Part shown: one piece after another, positions 33,718 through 64,000 of the stretch
Position numbering within the stretch: the first letter of the stretch is position 1
How the letters are laid out: each line of letters opens with the position of its first letter
Notes under the pieces: model-generated
What the model saw: only the letters and a program-made list of their open reading frames with translations
Told to the model about the DNA's origin: nothing
Databases searched by the model: none
NCBI GenBank assembly: GCA_963514095.1
Contig: OY741268.1
Location: 31,835,440 to 31,899,439 of the forward strand
Length of the DNA: 64,000 nt
Source: Eutrigla gurnardus
Lineage: Eukaryota > Chordata > Actinopteri > Perciformes > Triglidae
Direction: 5' to 3'
Position numbers and translations under genes: made by a program

Positions 33718-35610
33718 GATTCCTAAAGAGATTTCTTGATTTAAGAAATGTGTATGTGCCTAAAAGATTTCTGGAAAGGTTCTTCAGGTCTTTAAAAAGG
33801 TTCCTGTGTCCCTAAAAATGTTCGGACCAACTTATGTGTTCAAAATATTCTTTGGTTCTCAAAAAAAAAAGTCTAGGTACAAAGGTTACAAAAAATTACA
33901 ATTTTAAAAGATTCCTGCAATCATGGAAAATGAGTTCCTGGTCATTTAGAAATCTGCAACCTGACCCTCTGACTCCAATCAAAGTCTGGAGTCTTTCTAA
34001 AGACCTGGACCTGGATTAGAATTCCTCGACTACAGATAGTGACTGAACTGATTCTTCCTCTTCATCATCAGACTGGAACGAGGACCAGAGGAAGACCTGT
34101 ATCTATGTTCTCTGGAGAGACTCTTGAGGAAACAATCGTTCACGGCATGATTTACACTTGCCTCTTCTGTGAGGCTCACATGTGTCCACACAGCCAACGT
34201 GACATCACACCATCATACTTGGCCATCGGTGGGGGTTCAGTGCGGCAGGTTTTTGCTGGTCGGTGCACATCCTACTTTTTCTTACCACGCAGACATGGAT
34301 AAGTAGAGAAATGGAGAACTTTAAAGAGCTTTGAGAATGTTGGTTTGCCATGAAGAGAAACCAGCAAGGAATATAAAACAAAATTTCCTCGTCACAATTA
34401 CACAGCTCACATCTGGCAACCGTCCTTGCTGAAAATATAACCACGGCTTTACAGTGTTGACTCCCCTGTAGCAATAACATGTTTCTCTGTAGAACAAAGA
34501 GATATTAGATTTAAAGGAACAGTCCAACATTTCAGAAAAATCACTTTCTCTGTTTCAATGAAGTGGAGTTCCTCAGGGAGGCATCCCGGGTCCTCTATTA
34601 TTAAATCTTATTAAACCTTCTTGAACACGTATTAAACCCTCTTGTTCTTGAGTCGGACCAGAAGATGAGTAGCCTGGCTCAGCAGGGTAAACTCTAAACT
34701 CCATCAATAGGAAAGTTAACCTCCAACGACCTCAAATGTGTCTGATTATTATCTTGTTATAGCTAAACAGCTAGTCAGCATTACTGTAGTCAGCTGGTTT
34801 AATTGACATTAAAGTCATCATGTCTAGAGTCCGCTGGTCTGTAAGCCAATGAGAAGAGTGGGGTGAGTCACTTCCTGACTTGCATCATGTTTTTACTCCT
34901 TTAATTCAATTATTGTGAATATTCATTTGATGTTTGTTTATTCATTCAGTTCATTCATTTTCATTCATTCATCTTTAATGTGAACAGAAAAATACAGACA
35001 ACATATTATCGAATTTTATTTTATTAAACGCAGTTAATTATAAATCTACAGAAACAATCTGCTCCACCCTCTTCACTCCTTCACACTTTCATCACAGCTC
35101 CATCACACCTTCACACCTCCATTACACCTCCATCACAACTTAACACCTCCATTACACCTCCATCACACCTTTACAAAGTCAGGATCAATTAAATGATCAT
35201 TAACAGAAAAAATAGCCTGCAAAAATAATGATAAGGATATAACAATATATTTATTTTAAGGTTATTATAACATGATTTATTTAATAGTTGAGTCTCATTA
35301 CAATCATATGTACTGTGTTACATCATTAAAGTTAGCTTTAATAACAGGAAATAATGGACCTTCACATGACACGCCTGCTTCCTCTCTTCCTATTGGCTCA
35401 CAGTGGTCAGTCTGACGAGCAAAGAACTGGAGAGTCTCCTTAAGTGACAACTGCTCCTTTCAAACATATTAAATGGCTTCTGAAATACTCAGCGTGTATT
35501 AACCAGCTCCAGTGAAGGGGCTCAATATTTAAAAGCATTATACAATCTATAACCTGACTGATGGATCAATATTATCTCTGAAGTGACCTGAAGACTGTCC
35601 TTGTGTCACT

Positions 35611-35656
<46 letters not shown>

Positions 35657-36120
35657 ATATGTGATGCTTTCAGTTCACTGTGTCTTTTACTGCCTCAGCA
35701 TTTAAGTGTCATTAAATGGTCATTATTGCCTTTAACATGCAGCAGTCTGGCTTCATTTATCAGTGTTAAATATAAACATGCATATATGTTAACATGTTTA
35801 TATGTTTATGACATTATTATAATGATCATATAGCTATTTAAAGAGATACAGACAACAAATAGACCTGAGACCAAAGGTGTCCATTGTACTTTATATTCAG
35901 ATAACTGTACATTAAAAGGAATCGTGTTTTCTGATAAAAATTGTGTTGCAGTCAAGGCATATTTTTATGTAATATTGTGTCATGTGTAAACTTGTTTCCG
36001 TCAATATTATAATAAATTTTCAAATAATATGGTTGTTTAGACATTGTAAAGCTTTATTATTCATAATGGGTCAGAATATATTTTTATAACTTTATTTCAA
36101 ATCCTTTTTAGTAGCAAAAA
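33718..36120. other. Intergenic region between rnf130 and tbc1d9b
   Basis: Contains gttcctaaaa-word repeats to about 33960, a 50-bp LINE RT scrap near 34562-34612 (GVPQGGIPGPLL), a ccatcacaccttcacacctcc repeat at about 35085-35170 and (GAT)n at 35610-35656. No gene was recognised. Confidence 0.5.
35610..35656. repeat. (GAT)n microsatellite
   Basis: About 15 GAT units. Confidence 0.95.
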
Positions 36121-36129
36121 GTAAAATCT

Positions 36130-37815
36130 ATAAAAAAAAACTTTATTTACATATTCAGTTTACAGATTATGTCAAACATTAACGCATAACACAATTCATA
36201 AGAGCTGTTTCACAGATACAAAAACAAAAAATCAATAAATAGGATACAATTACAAAATACATTCCTGAGATCTCAGATAAGGTAGTATAATCATAATAAA
36301 TAAAACAAATTAAATAAATAAATATCTGTATCTAATACAGTATAATTATGTCAACATAAATGTACGGTATGTAATAATCTTTGCAGTCTTAAGTTTCATT
36401 AATTGCCAGAGGGTACATCAAATATCTTTTCATAGTTATCTAAAAATTGTATATTCTTTTTATTTTTAACCAGGGCTAGGGATTTATATAGTGAGTTAAA
36501 TTCAATCAAAAAATGAGGAAAGGTTGGCTTGGAGGTTGAAAACTTTTGCTTATGAATAAAATATTTTCCCAACAAAATGAAAAAATTAACCAAATATTGA
36601 AGACACTTGTTCTTCTTATTTTCATAGTAACAGATGACATCTTTTAGGGAAAGACAGTACGACATGTTAACATGTGTGAAGACATGAGAACCCAAGTCTG
36701 ACCAAAATGTCATTGTGACATTACAATCAAAAAACAAACGGTTTAAAGTTTATCAGCATGTCCGCAAAAAACACAAGAGCTGTCCACATCCATGAATTTC
36801 GAAATGAGGGAGTTAACAGGATATATTTTGTGAAGAATTTTGAAATGAGTTTCTTTTACTTTGTTATGAATACAGTATTTATGAGGTAAAAGCCATGCTT
36901 TTCCCCAGTCTATGTCCTCTAGATGAGAGCGCCAATAAAACTTTCCTCTTGGAGAAAACCTTTTTTATCTTGAAAAATGTTTCTTATATGTTTGTTGTTA
37001 TATTTTGTCTTGTATGTTAATACCATTCAAACGCAAAACAGATGTGTCCTCTGGGCTAATTCCTTCACAGAAGGATAGGTGACTTTTCATTAAATTAAGT
37101 AAACCAGAGGGGATTGCTTTTATCACCGAGTTGTATTCCTTGAAAGGTATGGGAAAATTATATTGAGATATAAAACTCTCATAAGAGAGGACAAGACCAT
37201 GTTCATCCAAAACAGACAAGATATTATTTATACTTCTCTCAAACCATTTGGAATAAAAAAAAGAGATTTATTCCTTATAGTTATACACTCGTTATTCCAT
37301 AACAGAGTTTTGTGAGGAGAAAAATTGTGGACGAAGCACAATTTCCAGGAAAGAAGTGATTGCTGATGAAATCTGGACAGTATGACCGGAAGTTTTCCGG
37401 GTGAATAGTTGCAGGATAAAATGAAAGCAAGCCCACCAATTTTGTCAAAAATATGATTGGGGATGAAGAACCACAATGAATTTTGATGTGTCAAACATCT
37501 TTTTAACCAATGGACTTTAAAAGTATTTATAATATCAATGAAATTAAGCACTTCAAGACCACCTTCCGCTCTGCTGTTAGATAGAACTGCATTTTTAAGT
37601 TTGTGTGTTTTATTTCTCCAGATGAAATCCAGAAATATCTTGTTGATTTCTTTAGCAGTGGTATCATTCACAAAGAGAGAAAGAGATGGGTAAACAAAAT
37701 GAGAGACGCCTTCAGCTTTCGACAAAAGGACCCTGCCGTGTAATGTTAAGTCTCTCTGAAGCCAAAGATTAAAAATATCTCTAGTTTTTTTTATTCTTCC
37801 AGAAAAGTTCATTTG
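36130..37815 (-). mobile_element. L1/Tx1-like LINE, ORF2 C-terminal fragment
   Basis: Minus-strand pieces at 37812-37228 (SGRIKKTRDIFNLWLQRDLT, LSKAEGVSHFVYPSLSLF, FLDFIWRNKTHKLK), 37219-36998 and 36737-36399 (FFDCNVTMTFWSDLGSHVF) are the post-RT region of an L1-type ORF2, with breaks between them. A short A-tract on the minus strand at about 36131-36140 marks the 3' end. It is 5'-truncated immediately upstream of the tbc1d9b promoter. Confidence 0.85.
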
Positions 37816-37819
37816 TTGC

Positions 37820-38071
37820 CTTGCTCAAACGTCAGAACGTGATTATTCCCTGTCTGTGACGTCGTGACGCAGCGTACGCAAAGGGCGGGTCCTTGTGCGT
37901 CAGACCCGGAAGGGATGTTAGTCAGCAGACTGTGAAAACAACAACATCATCTCTGTTTGAGCCGTCCAGTGATAACGGTCTTTTCTCTGGTGATAACGGT
38001 CTTTTCTCTGGTGATTAGGGCCCTTTGTCGCGGTGTTTCCCCGGCGGAGGTTGAGCAGGGAGCGGGCAGAG
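37820..38071 (+). promoter_or_regulatory. tbc1d9b: tbc1d9b CpG promoter and 5' UTR
   Basis: CpG-rich and TATA-less. Visible elements are a CRE-like TGACGTC (37857-37863), a GC box GGGCGGG (37883-37889) and an ETS-type CCCGGAAG (37905-37912). A duplicated ggtgataacggtcttttctct word lies at about 37970-38010. Start-site position is inferred. Confidence 0.6.
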
Positions 38072-60313
<22,242 letters not shown>

Positions 60314-60394
60314 GTAATGCTAGTGTTCATGTTGGTGTTCATGAAAATGTTCATGTTCATGTTGATGTTAATGTTAGCGTTGGTGTTAATGTGT

Positions 60395-61140
60395 TAGTGT
60401 TGTCACGATGCCAAAATCCTAACTTTGATACGATACCTGCCTAAATATCTTGATACCGACAATGAAACGATACCACGGCAAGAACCTAAAACATCGGGAA
60501 AAGTAATAGAATTAAAGATTAATTCTATTACTTTTCCCGATGTTTTAGGTTCCAGAACATGGAACTTAATTTATTTTGAATTTTTTTTTATTGATAAAAA
60601 ACAATACACTTCCTTGGCGGAGGTCTGCGTCTACTGAGTGCACTTTCTACTAATAGAAATAATTATTGACAAAAAAGTGTATGCCATGATTACCATTACC
60701 AGTACTGATTGAGTATGATGTGTTCATTTATAACTGGTGTTGTTGATCTGCATAATTGTGAATGCCTGATTTTTTTCAGCTTGCAAGTGATGGTAAAGTT
60801 AACTTTACCAGTGTGAACGTTGAGTTTAGAGATGTTTGCCACATTGGTAACCTAGCTAAAAAGCTAAAGCAAAATTAAACAGTTGTCATTGCCCTTAATT
60901 GCCTCGTCAAACTCCAATGGTAAAAAAAGTTTGCTTGTCACAAAATAAATCACACTCATATTTGAGGGCATGATGTAATTATGTTATCTATCACATTCGC
61001 TAACCTGATGATCTTTGAATTCTTTAAAGAGGCCGGCATGTCTGTTGGCGAGATGCTTTGCCAAGTTGGATGCCTCCCTTGGTCTGCGTAGGTTTTAAAA
61101 CACCTTTTACAGACAGGCTTTGTGGTGTCTGTGGGCTTGA
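60395..61140. mobile_element. hAT remnant with left terminus, hairpin and BED-finger trace
   Basis: Left end TAGTGTTGTCACGATGCC matches the hAT element at 15952. A perfect 34-bp-arm hairpin is at 60482-60552. On the minus strand near 61020-61140, TKPVCKRCFKTYADQGRHP looks like half a BED zinc finger. It is cut off by the LINE at 61141. Confidence 0.6.
60482..60552. repeat. Perfect inverted repeat, 34-bp arms, 3-bp loop
   Basis: Arms 60482-60515 and 60519-60552, starting gaacctaaaacatcgggaaa on the left, are exact complements around aga. Confidence 0.93.
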
Positions 61141-64000
61141 CCCCAAGGCGTTCCCAGGCCAGCCGGGTGACATAGTCACTCCAGCGTGTCCTGGGTCTTC
61201 CTCGGGGTCTCCTCCCGGTGGGGCATGCCTCGAACACCTCCCGAGGGAGGCGTCCAGGGAGCATCCGATACAGATGCCTGAGCCACCTCAACTGGCTCCT
61301 CTCGATGTGGAGGAGCAGCGCCTCTACTCCGAGCTCCTCCCGTGTGACGGAGCTCCTCACCCTATCTCTAAGGGAGCGCCCCGCCACCCTGCGGAGGAAG
61401 CTCATTTCGGCCGCTTGTATCCGGGATCTTATTCTTTCGGTCACGACCCAAAGTTCATGACCATAGGGTAGGAACGTAGATTGACCGGTAAATGTCTCTT
61501 CACCGCGACGGACCGATACAACGACCGCATTACTGCAGCCACTGCGCCGATCCGCCTGTCAATCTCACGTTCCATCCTTCCCTCACTCGTGAACAAGACC
61601 CCAAGATACTTAAACTCCTCCACTTGAGGCAGGGAATCTCCCCCAACCCGGAGGGAGCAAGCCACCTTTTTCCGGTCGAGAACCATGGCCTCAGATTTGG
61701 AGGTGCTAATCCTCATCCCGGCTGCTTCACACTCGGCTGAAAACCGCCCCAGGGCATGCTGGAGGTCCTGGCTCGAAGGAGCCAACAGGACCACATCGTC
61801 CGCAAAGAGCAGGGATGAAATCCAGTGGCTCCCGAACCAGATCCCCTCCGGCCCACGGCTGCGCCTAGAAATCCTGGCCCCCGACCCCGTACTCCGAAGT
61901 ACCTGCCACAGAATGCCACGAGGGACACGGTCGAATGCCTTCTCCAGGTCCACAAAGCACATGTGGACTGGTTGGGAAAGCTCCCATGAACCCTCGAGCA
62001 CCCTGTATAGAGCTGGTCCAGTGTTCCACGGCCAGGACGAAAACCGCATTGTTCCTCCTGAATCCAAGGTTTGACTATCGGCCAAATTCTCCTCTCCAGT
62101 ACCCTGGAATAGACTTTCCCAGGGAGGCTGAGGAGGGTGATCCCCCGATAGTTGGAACACACCCTCCGGTCCCCCTTTTTGAATAGAGGGACCACCACCC
62201 CGGTCTGCCAGTCCAGAGGCACTGTCCCTGACTGCCACGCGATGTTGCAGAGACGTGTCAACCAAGACAGCCCCACAACATCCAGAGACTTGAGGTACTC
62301 AGGGCGGATCTCATCCACCCCCGGTGCCTTGCCACCGGGGAGCTTCTTAACTACCTCGGTGACTTCAGCCCGAGTAATGGGTGGATGAACCTCCGTCTCC
62401 AGCCTCTGCTTCCTCAATGGAAGACGTGTCAGTGGGATTGAGGAGATCCTCGAAGTATTCCTTCCACCGCCCGACGATATCCCCAGTCGAAGTCAACAGC
62501 TCCCCACCTCCACCGTAAACAGTGTTGGTGGAGTGCTGCTTCCCCTTCCTGAGGCGCCGGATGGTTTGCCAGAATTTCCTCGAAGCCGACCGATAGTCCT
62601 CCTCCATGGTCTCCCTGAACTCTTCCCAGACCCGAGCCCGCGCTGCAGCACGCTTGGCCTGCCGGTACATGTCAGCTGCCTCAGGAGTCCCCCGAGCCAA
62701 CCAGGTTCGGTAGGACTCCTTCTTCAGCTTGATGGCATCCCTTACTTCCGGTGTCCACCCCCGGGTTCGGGGATTGCCACCACGACAGGCACCGGAGACC
62801 TTACGGCCACAGTTTCGAACAGCCGCGTCCACAATGGAAGCGGAGAACAAGGTCCATTCAGACTCAATGTCCCCAGCCTTCCTCAGGATCTGGTCAAAGC
62901 TCTCCCGGAGGTGGGAGTTGAAGACCTCCCCGACAGAGGGTTCCACCAGACGTTCCCAGAAGACCCTCACAACACGTTTGGGTCTGCCAAGTCTGTCCAG
63001 CTTCCTCCCCTGCCAGCAGATCCAACTCACCACCGGGTGGTGATCAGTTGACAGCTCAGCCCCTCTCTTCACCCGAGTGTCCAAGACAAACGGCCGTAGG
63101 TCAGATGACACAACCACGAAGTCGATCATTGACCTCCGGCCTAGGGTGTCCTGGTGCCACGTGCACTGATGGACACCCTTATGCTTGAACATGGTGTTCG
63201 TTATGGACAAACCGTGACTAGCACAGAAGTCCAATAACAGAACACCACTCGGGTTCAGATCGGGGAGGCCGTTCCTCCCAATCACGCCCCTCCAGGTAAC
63301 ACTGTCGTTACCCACATGAGCGTTGAAATCCCCCAGTAGAACAATGGAGTCCCCGGTTGGAGCACTCTCCAGTACCCCTCCCAAGGACTCCAAGACGGCC
63401 GGGTACTCTGCACTGCCATTTGGCCCGTAGGCCGAAACAACAGTGAGAGACCTATCCCTGACCCGAAGGCGCAGGGAAACGACCCTCTCGTTCACTGGGG
63501 AAAACTCCAACACATGGCGGCTGAGCTGGGGGGCTATGAGCAAGCCCACACCAGCTCGGCGCCTCTCACCGCGGGCAACTCCAGAGTAGAAGAGAGTCCA
63601 GCCTCCAGAGCCCAAACTGTGCGTGGAGCTGAGCCCGACTACCTCTAGCCGGTAGCGCTCTACCTCCCGCACTAGCTCTGGCTCCTTCTCCCCCAGTGAG
63701 GTGACATTCCATGTCCCCATGGCTAGTGTCACCGTCCGGGGATTGGGTCGCCGGGGCACCCGCCCAGGACAGCCACCCAAATTGCACCGCACCCGCCCCT
63801 TCTGAACCCTCCTTCAGGTGGTGAGCCTACAGGAGGGCGGGCCCACGTCGCTCCTTCAGGCTGTGCCCGGCCGGGTCCCGTAGGCAGAGACCCGGCCACC
63901 AGGCGCTCGCCTGCGAGCCCCAACCCCGGGCCTGGCTCTAGGGTGGGGCCCCGATGACGCCATTCCGGGCAACGTAAACATCCTTGTTTGATTCTTTTTC
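61141..64000 (-). mobile_element. RTE-like/CFDP2-like non-LTR retrotransposon, inactive
   Basis: Minus strand. ORF 63792-62365 is an AP endonuclease plus linker (MGTWNVTSLGEKEPELV, IVLLGDFNAHVGND, STDHHPVVSW). ORFs 62417-61713 and 62265-61441 carry the RT in two frames (GGKAPGVDEIRPEYLKSLD, CFVDLEKAFDRVPRG, LLFADDVVLLAPSS). 61444 onward gives the C-terminal region (RRVAGRSLRDRVRSS, RRPRGRPRTRWSDYVTRLAW). A frameshift near 62050, an internal deletion that joins LRSTGSGA to RISRRSRG within the RT, and loss of the 3' end at LAWERLGV show it is dead. Its GC-rich 5' part reaches the window edge. Confidence 0.85.

Noticed and set aside
35603..35833. Poly-Asp ORF
   Set aside because: (GAT)n microsatellite.
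61058..63051. Plus-strand ORFs
   Set aside because: Antisense shadows of the GC-rich minus-strand LINE.
60314..64000. Further tbc1d9b exons
   Set aside because: None found on the plus strand; the region is hAT and LINE sequence, so the remaining exons lie outside the window.

Overview
This is genomic DNA from a bony fish, most likely a percomorph teleost. Evidence: GT-AG introns, vertebrate gene families in typical exon structure, teleost L2-type LINE fragments with the TGTAAATGTAAATG tail, hAT remnants, a tRNA-derived SINE and very many minisatellites. There are no prokaryotic-style operons, CRISPR arrays or tRNA/rRNA genes. Species cannot be told from the sequence.

Three host genes are present. 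(1) f2rl3 (protease-activated receptor 4), minus strand: coding exon 1 at 1607-1700, exon 2 from 871 running off the left edge. (2) rnf130 (Goliath-type membrane RING E3), plus strand: eight coding exons, 19085-32266, reading frame closed at 417 residues, with a possible CpG-rich non-coding first exon near 9480-9799. (3) tbc1d9b (GRAM-GRAM-TBC-EF-hand Rab GAP), plus strand: eighteen coding exons, 38072-60313, running off the right edge. As I recall, RNF130 and TBC1D9B are also neighbours on human 5q35.3, so 2 and 3 look like conserved synteny. Every exon was placed by translation, GT/AG borders and phase matching.

Region by region. 1-1.7 kb is f2rl3, then 1.7-6.1 kb is minisatellite and L2 debris. 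6128-9081 is a complete-ended cut-and-paste transposon with an integrase-like DDE protein, inverted ends and a 6-bp target duplication. 10.1-18.5 kb is one 21-bp minisatellite array split by a stack of insertions: a minus-strand L2 LINE, which itself carries a 2.5-kb foldback element and a 973-bp hAT element. 19-32 kb is rnf130, with most introns filled by tandem arrays. 36.1-37.8 kb is an L1-type fragment. 38-60.3 kb is tbc1d9b; intron 8 holds a three-level retroelement nest, including a LINE whose 5' end encodes a signal-peptide-like leader and a 2A-like motif. 60.4-64 kb is a hAT remnant and an RTE-like/CFDP2-like LINE.

The strongest unusual signal is in tbc1d9b. At exons 9, 10 and 11 the junction between exon end and 5' splice site has itself been tandemly duplicated, and at exon 13 the array starts at the donor. 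At exon 10 the unit is exactly 45 bp (15 codons), repeated eight times, open throughout, and repeats the catalytic glutamine-finger motif plus a donor site, so alternative donors could add 15-residue blocks in frame. A second theme is long (TG)n tracts abutting the 3' splice sites of three exons in two genes.
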